DNA of 64,000 nt from an uncultured Caldilineaceae bacterium. GTDB lineage: Bacteria > Chloroflexota > Anaerolineae > Caldilineales > Caldilineaceae. The translations under genes and the position numbers were made by a program. Location: NCBI GenBank assembly GCA_958295915.1, contig OY282381.1, forward strand, positions 456,722-520,721, given 5' to 3'. Shown one piece after another: positions 16,592 through 24,411 of the stretch. Numbering within the stretch: the first letter of the stretch is position 1; every line of letters starts with the position of its first letter. Below the pieces are notes generated by a model that saw only the letters and a list, made by a program, of their open reading frames with translations, was not told the origin of the DNA and did not search any database.

Positions 16592-17440
16592 GTGAGTCCG
16601 TTCAGCGACAGTTTACCGGCCTTTCTGCAGGATGCCGGCGCGCTACTTGGTTTCTTCATATCCCTGTCGATCGGCAGTTATCTGATCCGCGACAACTTTC
16701 TTGCACGGCTGGCCCAGTATATTCTGGTGGGCGCGGGTCTGGGTTACATGGCGGTTTTGGCTTGGCGCAACGTCCTCTGGCCGCAGCTGGTCGCGCCCCT
16801 TATCGAAAATCCTCTACCGACATCTGTGTCGGAGCTCTCCCTGTGGGAACTGGCTCTGTGGCAGAGTTGGCTGCCCCTCCTGCTAGGGTTGCTGATGTGG
16901 GGAGCGGGTGCAGAACTGTTGCGCCGGCCACCCAAAAGGCGGAGCGGGCGTGCCTTTCTGCGTCTGCTGGCGGTGATTCCCGCGGCCATCCTGGGCGGGG
17001 TCGGGCTGGGAGTCGGCATAGCCGGCGCATTGCAAGGAACGCTGTGGCCCCAGTTCACGGCAGCGCTGGGGTCCCGACAGGTGACGTCAGTGGATCTGTG
17101 GCTAGTCAGGCTATTCACATTGCTGATCACCGGCGGCGTCTTGATTCACCTGCAATTTGGCCGCAGTTCGGATGCCAATCGGCCTTCCCGGTTGAAAGAA
17201 TCTGACATAGCCTCCGAACGGCGATCGGATCTGCCCACGTCAATGATTCGCAGACTGTTGAGCGTATGGGAGGGCCTCGGTCGCCGGGCATTATGGTTGA
17301 CTGCGGGCATTCTTTTCGCCCGACTGGCCGCGGCGCGTTTTTCCCTGGTGCTGGCCAGGCTGGACTACTTTCTGTTTGAATTCCCCCGCAGCGAATTTTG
17401 GCAGATGCTGTGGGCCACTCTGCGAGGCGGGGGCGCATGA
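16592..17440 (+). CDS. Unrecognised polytopic membrane protein, operon gene 5
   Basis: A 282-residue protein started by GTG, one base after the previous stop. It has about seven hydrophobic helices, including LLGFFISLSIGSYLI, LAQYILVGAGLGYMAVLAW, LLGLLMWGAGAELL and LLAVIPAAILGGVGLGVGIA. A polar cytoplasmic loop follows at about residues 195-225, then LWLTAGILFARLAAARFSLV. No signature of a known transporter or enzyme is visible. It overlaps the next start by ATGA. The N-terminus SPFSDSLPAFLQDAGALLGF has no cleavable signal. Confidence 0.65.
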   Translation: MSPFSDSLPAFLQDAGALLGFFISLSIGSYLIRDNFLARLAQYILVGAGLGYMAVLAWRNVLWPQLVAPLIENPLPTSVSELSLWELALWQSWLPLLLGLLMWGAGAELLRRPPKRRSGRAFLRLLAVIPAAILGGVGLGVGIAGALQGTLWPQFTAALGSRQVTSVDLWLVRLFTLLITGGVLIHLQFGRSSDANRPSRLKESDIASERRSDLPTSMIRRLLSVWEGLGRRALWLTAGILFARLAAARFSLVLARLDYFLFEFPRSEFWQMLWATLRGGGA

Positions 17441-18648
17441 ACGAAACTGGCTTGGCTGATTTCGCCCCGCAAAGCATTCTAACCCTGGGCGCAGAGCCGC
17501 ATCGCGCGGTGGCTGCGCTTATCGAACCGGTAGAAGGCATCTACCGGCTGGTAGGATGGCAGACCGTGGATCTACCCGCGCAAGCCAGCCCCGATGACTG
17601 TCCCGTCGCTCTGGCCCAGGCCGTCACCCGATTGGGAAACCAGCTAGGCATCTCTCTCTGGGATGCGGAACAAGACTGCCCTCGATTCCACTCATCAGAT
17701 CCGGCCCTGGCGGATGGAGTCGGCCAGGTGGCCGTAGTGGCGGATCCGCTCCCGCCGCTTGGCGTGTGGATGGCCGGCCTGTCTGGAGGTGGCAGTCTGG
17801 CCGCCGGGGAGGAGGCGCTGGCCAGCGCGCTCTGCAATCTGGTAGCCACATACCGGGCCAGCCCCCACCTGAATTCGGTTGATCTGGCAGAAGAGTTACA
17901 GACGTTGCGGCCAGATGTGACACTGGTCGTCGGCGGCTATGAACACGGATCGAAAGACGGCTGGGAGCGGGCGCTGGCCCTGAGCCGTCAGGTGATCGAG
18001 GCCATTGCCCAGTTGTCGGCAGAAAGCCGGCCGCTGTTCTGCTTTGCCGGCAACAGCTGGTCCGCCAATGCGGCCTTGGCGTATTGGCAGGAGCATATCG
18101 ACAAGGGCGCGGCAGAAGTTGCGGACAATGTACTCATGGCATCTGGCAGACGCAGTGAAACGGCCCTGCACAGCGTATTGAGTCGGTACTACTGGCAGCG
18201 TTCTCTGAACATACCTGCTATGCGAAAGATCGCCAGCTGGATTCATCACCCTGCTGAACCGCGCAGCACCCAATGGGCCTTTGTCCAAGCGGTGCGTCTC
18301 TGGGCGCGCCGTCAGCGTCTGCCGGCATTGCATGGGCTATACGTGGGCGCAGATCGTTGGCTGCATGTCTGGGCATCGGAAGATCACGATCAGGTGAACG
18401 GGGGGTTGCGGGTCTGTTGTGCGCGGCCTGGAGAACGCCCTGATTTTCTGGCCGATTGGCCACCACTGCGCTTAGTGAGCGGGGACTGGCCGGCGCAGTG
18501 GCGGCGTCCGTCCATCTCCTACTGGTGGGATCCGCTGGGGTTTGTCCCTGTTGTTGTCAGCGCCGGCCAGACGGCGCCAGAAGCGGCGGTGCAGGTGTTG
18601 TTCGCAGACATCTTGGAAGGTAGCGTCACCGACGCAGCCAACGCTTGA
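17437..18648 (+). CDS. MutL/GlmL-like ASKHA-fold protein, operon gene 6
   Basis: A 403-residue cytoplasmic protein; the start at ATG 17437 was chosen because it overlaps the previous TGA. The opening SILTLGAEPHRAVAALIEPV, with GIYRLVGWQTVDLPA, resembles the first strands of GlmL/MutL (glutamate-mutase-associated) proteins, and TLVVGGYEHGSKDGWERAL followed by FCFAGNSWSA matches the position and spacing of their GG(T/Y)DG and AGN motifs. Classic phosphate-binding residues of active ASKHA ATPases (DxGxT at the N-terminus) are not preserved: LGAEP stands where DxGST is expected. It may be a nucleotide-independent scaffold. No cobalamin mutase gene is nearby. The assignment is from motif pattern only. 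Confidence 0.55.
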   Translation: MNETGLADFAPQSILTLGAEPHRAVAALIEPVEGIYRLVGWQTVDLPAQASPDDCPVALAQAVTRLGNQLGISLWDAEQDCPRFHSSDPALADGVGQVAVVADPLPPLGVWMAGLSGGGSLAAGEEALASALCNLVATYRASPHLNSVDLAEELQTLRPDVTLVVGGYEHGSKDGWERALALSRQVIEAIAQLSAESRPLFCFAGNSWSANAALAYWQEHIDKGAAEVADNVLMASGRRSETALHSVLSRYYWQRSLNIPAMRKIASWIHHPAEPRSTQWAFVQAVRLWARRQRLPALHGLYVGADRWLHVWASEDHDQVNGGLRVCCARPGERPDFLADWPPLRLVSGDWPAQWRRPSISYWWDPLGFVPVVVSAGQTAPEAAVQVLFADILEGSVTDAANA

Positions 18649-18817
18649 CGCATCGACGCAAGTTAGAGAGAATGGAGGAAGTTGCGCGTGGCGAATTACG
18701 AAATGCCAACAGCCAGCGACCGACCGCCAACGAAAAGTTCATCTGGCTCGGCTTCATAGAAATCTACGACATCAGAAAAATGGTTGAGCTGGCGAGATTC
18801 TGGCGACAGGGAGTTCT

Positions 18818-20269
18818 ATGCCATCTGCGTTGCGTCTGTCCGATGGGAGCTATATGCGGCAGACCGATATCGAACGAATCATAGAGTGGCTCTATAGTTC
18901 CCGCTGCGTGGAGGTAACCGGCTTTAGCAATGTGGGCAAGTCGGCACTGATGCGCTTGCTTGCCCATGGTGATGTATGGCTGGGCCAGTTGGGAGAAGAA
19001 GGCAGCGCATTTCTGCCGGTGTATATCGACTGCAACCGCATGCTGGAGATGACGGAGCAGGGATTCTATGAACTGGTGCTGCGGTGTTTACAGGAGAGCA
19101 GTCCAATCCTGGCCGAAGATGGCGAGGTAGGGGCTGCATATGAGGCGCTGGTGGCGCCAGCGAACGTCTTTCAGGTACCTCTGAGCTTTAACATAGGGCT
19201 GACCGCCGCCTTGCAGAACAGCGTGTATAAGCTAATCCTGCTGTTTGATGAGTTCGAAGAACCGTTTCAGCAGCTCGATTCGCGGGTCTTCCTCAACCTG
19301 CGGGCCAGGAAAGACCGTTACGGCAGCCGACTCGTGTATGTGACTGCGACGGTGTGGCCGCTAGCAGAGCTACGCCCCGGCGAGCATAGCAGTGAGTTTT
19401 GCGAGTTGTTTATGCATCAACCCTGGCATCTAGCCCCCCTTTCCCGCCATGATGTGAAGCGCTATATTCGCAATTTTGCGGAGCGGAACAGCTTGGTTCT
19501 GTCCTCAGCAGATGTGGATTTTGTGTACCACTGGACCGGTGGACATCCCGGCTATCTGGCAGGGGTCAGCCGTATTCTGAGCCAGGCGATCGCGGCATTG
19601 GAGCAGCGCATTGTCGACGGTAGCGGCCCCATGCTGCAACTGGATACCGCCGAAGGCGAAGGCGCGCATGATCGCTGGATTTTACATCGCGGTGTGGTGG
19701 AGCAGCTGCGCAAAGACCCGACACTGAACACAGAAAGTAAAAAGATCTGGCAGAGCTGCGCGCCAGGCCAACAGGAAACCCTACGTTCACTGTCGCGCCC
19801 TACAGCGGCGCGCAATACAACGTCTCCTGGCGTTGACGCCAATCGCACGGACCTGGCCATGCTGGCGCAGCGTCACATCCTGGTGCAGGTGAATGCAGAG
19901 CAGCGAGCATTTTGCCGTCTCTTCGCCGAATACCTGCAGACCCATCAGAGCGATGATACCGATGCCGCCAGCGATCGGTTCTATCTGGACGATGTCCACG
20001 GCGAAATCTTTGTCGATGGTCGCCAGGTCGAGACCCTCACCCGACTGGAGTACCACTTGATGAAACTGCTCTATGAAAACAGCAACAAAATTGTGGACAA
20101 GTACCAGATCGTCGTCGGCGTATGGGGCGAAGACTATCTGGAGGACGTGGACGATGCCCGCATCGAAAAACTGATCAGCCGTTTGCGCCAAAAAGTGGAG
20201 CCGGATCCAGGCAATCCTGTCTTTATCACCACAGTGCGGGGGCGCGGATATCGGCTGCTGTTAGCCTGA
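18818..20269 (+). CDS. AAA ATPase fused to OmpR/PhoB-type winged-helix DNA-binding domain
   Basis: A 483-residue protein; AGGGAG precedes the ATG. Residues ~15-290 form a P-loop ATPase: Walker A GFSNVGKSALMR, Walker B LILLFDEFEEP, and a C-terminal lid with HWTGGHPGYLAGV typical of STAND/AAA_16-like ATPases. Residues ~385-483 are a trans_reg_C winged helix (LTRLEYHLMKLLYENSNKIV ... LISRLRQKVEPDPGNPVFIT with VRGRGYRL at the end). Receiver and sensor domains are absent, so signal input is probably through the ATPase module. It lies 169 bases downstream of the six-gene operon on the same strand and is a good candidate for its regulator, though this is inferred only from position. Confidence 0.8.
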   Translation: MPSALRLSDGSYMRQTDIERIIEWLYSSRCVEVTGFSNVGKSALMRLLAHGDVWLGQLGEEGSAFLPVYIDCNRMLEMTEQGFYELVLRCLQESSPILAEDGEVGAAYEALVAPANVFQVPLSFNIGLTAALQNSVYKLILLFDEFEEPFQQLDSRVFLNLRARKDRYGSRLVYVTATVWPLAELRPGEHSSEFCELFMHQPWHLAPLSRHDVKRYIRNFAERNSLVLSSADVDFVYHWTGGHPGYLAGVSRILSQAIAALEQRIVDGSGPMLQLDTAEGEGAHDRWILHRGVVEQLRKDPTLNTESKKIWQSCAPGQQETLRSLSRPTAARNTTSPGVDANRTDLAMLAQRHILVQVNAEQRAFCRLFAEYLQTHQSDDTDAASDRFYLDDVHGEIFVDGRQVETLTRLEYHLMKLLYENSNKIVDKYQIVVGVWGEDYLEDVDDARIEKLISRLRQKVEPDPGNPVFITTVRGRGYRLLLA

Positions 20270-20297
20270 GCTTGTAACGCTAGGCCGTTGGCGGATT

Positions 20298-20325
20298 TTG
20301 TTCACTTCGTCCCCCGATCTATACT
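20298..20325 (+). promoter_or_regulatory. Candidate promoter for the 177-residue membrane protein gene
   Basis: TTGTTC (20298-20303), a 16-base spacer, then TATACT (20320-20325), 41 bases before the ATG at 20367. Confidence 0.4.
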
Positions 20326-20366
20326 GTACACAATCCGGTAATCATTTCACAAGGCAGAATAGATCT

Positions 20367-20900
20367 ATGGCTGAATCCCTTCAGGCAGGCAAAGCTCAGG
20401 AATCAGTGATCTTCAAAGGAAAATCGAAGTCGATCGTGTCGGCGACCGCGCTCCTGATCGCCGGAATTCTCACCTTCACGATGGGCATCAATCGGCTCTT
20501 TTTCGTCGAGGCCATAGCCTGGACGTTTCTGATTTGGGGCGCCCTGCTCCTCTACGGGCATCTCATCGATATGGGAACCATCTATGAAGTTTCAGAGAAC
20601 GGTCTGGAGATCCGAAGCCCTTTGCGCTTTTGGGCGCTCGCGCGCAAGTGGGATTGGGGGCATATCACCCGCATAGATCTGGTTGTGGGCAAGATGGAGG
20701 CGAACGAAATGGATGTGGTGATGCAGGTTCACTACACGCCGGAGGGATCGACCGTTCTCTATCGGGAGGATATGCCCTATTATCCAGGTCTGGCCGAGGA
20801 AATTGTCGGCCGGGCGGGGCTGAAGCCACAAGGACGCCAGGCCATGCAGGATTTCGCTGCGATTCCTCAGGACGAAAAGGGAACCTACACCTGGAAATAG
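20367..20900 (+). CDS. Small two-helix membrane protein with PH-like C-terminal domain, function unknown
   Basis: A 177-residue protein; ATG 20367 was preferred over an upstream in-frame TTG at 20298 that overlaps the promoter. AAGGCAGAATAGATCT precedes the start. Residues ~25-70 contain two hydrophobic helices (VSATALLIAGILTFTMGI, FVEAIAWTFLIWGALLLYGH). The cytoplasmic remainder looks like a small beta-rich, PH-like domain (TIYEVSENGLEIRSPLRFW, WDWGHITRIDLVVGKME). Such proteins resemble bacterial PH domain membrane proteins, but no specific family is recognised. It is probably monocistronic. Confidence 0.6.
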   Translation: MAESLQAGKAQESVIFKGKSKSIVSATALLIAGILTFTMGINRLFFVEAIAWTFLIWGALLLYGHLIDMGTIYEVSENGLEIRSPLRFWALARKWDWGHITRIDLVVGKMEANEMDVVMQVHYTPEGSTVLYREDMPYYPGLAEEIVGRAGLKPQGRQAMQDFAAIPQDEKGTYTWK

Positions 20901-21003
20901 CAGTTCAATTGAACGGTTTTTCTTTGCCCTTAGTCCGGGCAAGTTCGGATGAGGACAATGACTTACACTGTGATTGTAGAAAAAGCCTCGGCCACTATTC
21001 AGC

Positions 21004-22188
21004 TTATGCGCATGAACTGCCCGGCTGTGTCGCTGTCGACGATACGCTGGAGATATCCAACAGATAGATCTGCCGTCCATTGCCTCCGTGGGCGGAATCA
21101 ATGGTGATCGATTTCCCGTCCGGGCTAGAACGGGGGTGCAGATCGCAGCGCCATTCGCCCGCGTACTCTTCGGGAGCGTGATAGGCGCCCAGTTCTGTCC
21201 GTTCGCCACTCGCCACATTGTAGAGATACAGCTGCTGCCTGAGCCTATCCATCGGCAGCGGATAGGTGTCGTTTAGAATCCACCTCGCGCCGGGCAGATA
21301 GGTGCAGTGACCGTTCAGGCGCATCACCCCTTTGCCGACCACCTCCACATCCTGTGCGCCATCCCGGAAGAGATAGAAAGCTTCTTTGTATGAAGGATGC
21401 CAGGCCCAGGCTAAAATGTGTTGTGCGTCCCGCCAGATGAAGTGGGAGGTTTGGCCGTACTGGTCCACTCCGTAGATGTCCGAGCCGTCGGCTGCCGCTG
21501 TCATCATCCGGGTCTGGATCCCCGCTCCGTCGAAGCGCCAGCGGTGCAGGAAGATAAAGCGGGAGCCATCGGGGTTGAAGAGCAGATGGTTGAAGTAGTG
21601 TTTGGCCCCGCTGAGGTCCCCGTGGGGATAGGGGATCGCCGCCACCTGCGCGATTGAAATCAGGTGTTCCGCCTCGCCGGTCTGCAGGTCCACACGATAG
21701 ATACCCGTATCCTCTGGCGCCAGCAGATCGTAATTCGGGTCGGGAATGCCTGCGTAGCCGTAGCCAGGTCTCATATGGCTGATACGGCGGAAGTCGGCGC
21801 CGATGGCGCTGCGACCGTCGGGGGAGAGGGTGTAGATGGGGTAGCCCAGTGTGCGCTTTTTGCCGGAGCGCACATCCAAAATGTGGCAGACGAACCGATC
21901 GCCCTGGCGGTCGTTCCAGATAATTTCTCTGTCGGAGCCAGGGAGCCACTGGAGCATACAGCCCTGCTGCCAGCACCAGGCCCGTGTCTCTCCCAATTCG
22001 ATCCAGTTGTCGCCATCGTCAAGATCGATCATCCCAATCTTGATCACATCCTCTGCGGTTGGCGGGCGGCTCTCGAAATCGACTTCCATCCCCAGTACGT
22101 AGCGGCTGGCGGGATCGAACTGCAATTTGTCGTAGTAGCCGAACCAGTGCTGCTTCGGCCCAGAGGTGATGGGACGTATGCTCGTCAT
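21004..22188 (-). CDS. Oligogalacturonate-lyase-like beta-propeller protein (paralogue A)
   Basis: A 394-residue cytoplasmic protein without signal peptide. It has repeated propeller-blade patterns (YTLSPDGRSAIGADF, FNPDGSRFIFLHRW, HPRSSPDGKSITIDSAHGGN) resembling TolB/PL22 oligogalacturonate-lyase-type propellers. Conserved His residues occur in HWFGYYDK, HYFNHLLF and DLHPRSSPDG, and such His residues hold the metal in PL22 enzymes. Catalytic activity is not proven by these motifs. It is the distal gene of the Opp-type cluster on the minus strand, and a paralogue (33207-34469) sits at the other end. A role in processing imported uronic-acid oligosaccharides is inferred from family and context. 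Confidence 0.7.
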   Translation of the reverse strand: MTSIRPITSGPKQHWFGYYDKLQFDPASRYVLGMEVDFESRPPTAEDVIKIGMIDLDDGDNWIELGETRAWCWQQGCMLQWLPGSDREIIWNDRQGDRFVCHILDVRSGKKRTLGYPIYTLSPDGRSAIGADFRRISHMRPGYGYAGIPDPNYDLLAPEDTGIYRVDLQTGEAEHLISIAQVAAIPYPHGDLSGAKHYFNHLLFNPDGSRFIFLHRWRFDGAGIQTRMMTAAADGSDIYGVDQYGQTSHFIWRDAQHILAWAWHPSYKEAFYLFRDGAQDVEVVGKGVMRLNGHCTYLPGARWILNDTYPLPMDRLRQQLYLYNVASGERTELGAYHAPEEYAGEWRCDLHPRSSPDGKSITIDSAHGGNGRQIYLLDISSVSSTATQPGSSCA

Positions 22189-22231
22189 GGATCTCTCCTC
22201 TCATCTTGATTCATTAGCGCCGCCGCGGGCG

Positions 22232-22285
22232 TCAACTGCAGTGGCTGGCGCACTGCGGTTACTGACCATTAGCCACTGATCACTT
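22232..22285. repeat. Dispersed palindromic repeat (CTGACCAC/AACTGCAGTGG family)
   Basis: The segment reads AACTGCAGTGGCTGGCGCA, then CTGCGGTTACTGACCATTAG and CCACTGATCACTTCC. It shares short blocks with repeats near 24395, 28916, 42943, 43672, 47008 and 48488 in this window. Confidence 0.5.
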
Positions 22286-22289
22286 CCGA

Positions 22290-23300
22290 TTATGCCATTT
22301 CAGCGCCGGTCAGATCCAATTCTTCGGCAAAGTGACAGGCCACAAAGTGGTTAGCGGCTACATCTCGCAGAATCGGCGTCTCCTGCTGGCACCGTTCCTG
22401 GGCGTAACGGCAGCGAGGATGGAAGTAACAGCCAAGCGGCGGATTGGAAGGATCCGCCACCTCTCCCTCCAGGACGATGCGTTCCCGCTGGCTGTCGGTA
22501 GGGCCGGCCACATGCACAGCGGAGAGTAACGCCTCGGTGTACGGATGCAGCGGCTTCCGGTACAGATCGTTGGCATCGGCCAGCTCCACCAGTTTGCCCA
22601 CATACATCACCGCCACCCGATCGCTGATGTGCTTGACAACCCCAAGATCGTGGGCAATGAACAGGTAGGTCAGGTCCAACTCCTGCTGAAGAAATTTCAA
22701 AAGATTGAGGATTTGGGCCTGCACGGAAACATCGAGCGCCGAGACCGGCTCATCAGCAATGACGAGGGTCGGGTTGAGGATGAGGGCACGGGCGATGCCG
22801 ATCCGTTGGCGTTGTCCGCCGCTGAAGGCGTGGGGATAGCGGGTGAGATATTCCGGGCGTAAGCCGACCAGGCGCAGCATCTCCACGACCCGATCCTTCA
22901 GTTCGGCCCTCTTGCCCATGCCGTTGAGTCGCAACGGCTCGCCGATAATATCCAGAATCGTCTTGCGGGGATTCAGGGACGAGTACGGATCCTGAAAGAT
23001 CATCTGTAGATGTGGACGCACGGGGCGCAAGGCGGCGTTGTCCAGCGCAGCCAGATTGTAGTGAGCGCCCGCTTGTCCGTGGGGGCGAAAGTGAATGTTT
23101 CCAGCGGTCGGGACATACAGGCGCATGATCAGGCGGCCGACAGTTGTCTTGCCACAGCCGCTTTCGCCGACCAAACCCAGGGTTTCGCCTTTGCGCAGGG
23201 TGAAGTTCACGCCGTCGACCGCTTTGATGTGACCGATGTCCTTGGAAAATAGCCCCGCAGTGATAGGGAAATATTTCTTTAGCCCATCGACTTCCAGCAA
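22290..23300 (-). CDS. Oligopeptide/oligosaccharide-type ABC transporter ATP-binding protein (OppF-like)
   Basis: A ~336-residue ATPase. Walker [17 protein letters not shown], signature [14 protein letters not shown], Walker [14 protein letters not shown] and the H-loop FIAHDLG are all intact. The C-terminal oligo_HPY segment includes [14 protein letters not shown], a Cys pattern typical of OppD/F. It energises import with OppD, OppB and OppC upstream on the same strand. No ATG opens the frame: TTG at 23300 is the first usual start. In-frame ATC at 23327-23325, however, has GAGG nine bases upstream and would give the more family-like N-terminus [20 protein letters not shown]. Confidence 0.9.
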   Translation of the reverse strand: MLEVDGLKKYFPITAGLFSKDIGHIKAVDGVNFTLRKGETLGLVGESGCGKTTVGRLIMRLYVPTAGNIHFRPHGQAGAHYNLAALDNAALRPVRPHLQMIFQDPYSSLNPRKTILDIIGEPLRLNGMGKRAELKDRVVEMLRLVGLRPEYLTRYPHAFSGGQRQRIGIARALILNPTLVIADEPVSALDVSVQAQILNLLKFLQQELDLTYLFIAHDLGVVKHISDRVAVMYVGKLVELADANDLYRKPLHPYTEALLSAVHVAGPTDSQRERIVLEGEVADPSNPPLGCYFHPRCRYAQERCQQETPILRDVAANHFVACHFAEELDLTGAEMA

Positions 23301-23360
23301 TGGGTAGCTTTCAGAGTTGTTATCGATGGTTGGTTTCCTCTGCGAGTGGTGGTCTCATAA

Positions 23361-23382
23361 GCGGGCGCAAGGCCAGCCCCTA
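23361..23382. repeat. GTAGGGGC-type repeat, half copy, carrying the OppD stop codon
   Basis: The minus strand reads GTAGGGGCTGGCCTTGCGCC from 23383 downward, matching the left arm of the hairpins at 29458-29500 and 38683-38733. The TAG of the OppD-like gene lies inside it. Confidence 0.55.
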
Positions 23383-24390
23383 CACGGCGTGCTCCGTATA
23401 CAGAAGGCAGCGCACCTCCCGGCCGTCTTCCAGGTTGATGGGTTGGGGAACGATCTCATTGCAGATGCCGGGCATAAAATGAGCGCAGCGAGGATGGAAG
23501 GGGCAACCGTTGAGAGGGCTGTACGGGTCCGGCACGACGCCTCGGATCGTCTGAAGCCATTCTCGTTTCTGGTCCATCCTGGGCAGTGATTCCAACAGGG
23601 CAGTTGTATACGGGTGTTTGGGGTCGCGGAATATGTCCGAGGCCGATCCCCGTTCGACGACCCTGCCCAGATACATCACCGTCACTTCATCGGCCATATC
23701 GGCAATTATGCCCAAATCGTGGGTGATAAACATTATCGCCATATTCAGATTCGCTTGCAGCGCTTGCATCAGCTCAAGAATCTGGGCTTCGGTGGTCACG
23801 TCCAGGGCCGTAGTCGGCTCGTCGGCGATCAGCAGACTGGGATGACAGGAGAGGGCCATTGCGATCATCACCCGCTGGCACATTCCGCCGCTGAGCTGGT
23901 GGGCATAGGCGTTCATCCGTTGGTCGGCCAGGGGTATGTTTACCTGCTGCAACATTTCGATGGCGATTTCCTTCGCCTCTGATGGGGAGACGTCTTGGTG
24001 CAGGAGGATATTCTCGGTGATCTGATCGCCGATGCGGTGGACAGGACTGAGAGAGGCCCGGGGTTCCTGGAAGATCATTGCGATCTCCCCACCGCGAATC
24101 GAACGCATTTCCGGGCCAGTGGCAGGCAGTTGCAGCAGATCCACAGGCGCGCTTTGTCCGGCTTCGTCGGTCTGGGTGTAGAGTATCTCGCCGTCGACGG
24201 TGTGGCCGGGGGGCCGCACCATCCGCATGATCGAGCGAGCGGTGACGCTCTTGCCGCAGCCGCTTTCCCCCACAACCCCCAACACCTGCCCGCGCTGGAT
24301 CGAAAAGGTGGCGCTATCTACGGCTTTGGCGACCCCTTCGGCCATAAAAAAGTAGGTTTGCAGGTTCTTGACTTCCAGTAGAGTATCCAT
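23380..24390 (-). CDS. Oligopeptide/oligosaccharide-type ABC transporter ATP-binding protein (OppD-like)
   Basis: A 336-residue ATPase from ATG 24390; an in-frame TTG upstream at 24411 is less likely. Walker [21 protein letters not shown], signature LSGGMCQRVMIAMAL, Walker B LLIADEPTTALDV and FITHDLGI are intact, and the C-terminal oligo_HPY region has CPFHPRCAHFMPG. The expected partner is the OppF-like ATPase 79 bases downstream. A short dispersed repeat fragment lies between the OppC stop and this start, where no ribosome-binding site is visible, so translation may be weak or depend on coupling. Confidence 0.9.
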   Translation of the reverse strand: MDTLLEVKNLQTYFFMAEGVAKAVDSATFSIQRGQVLGVVGESGCGKSVTARSIMRMVRPPGHTVDGEILYTQTDEAGQSAPVDLLQLPATGPEMRSIRGGEIAMIFQEPRASLSPVHRIGDQITENILLHQDVSPSEAKEIAIEMLQQVNIPLADQRMNAYAHQLSGGMCQRVMIAMALSCHPSLLIADEPTTALDVTTEAQILELMQALQANLNMAIMFITHDLGIIADMADEVTVMYLGRVVERGSASDIFRDPKHPYTTALLESLPRMDQKREWLQTIRGVVPDPYSPLNGCPFHPRCAHFMPGICNEIVPQPINLEDGREVRCLLYTEHAV

Positions 24391-24411
24391 CGATGTGGTC
24401 AGTAACTGCAA

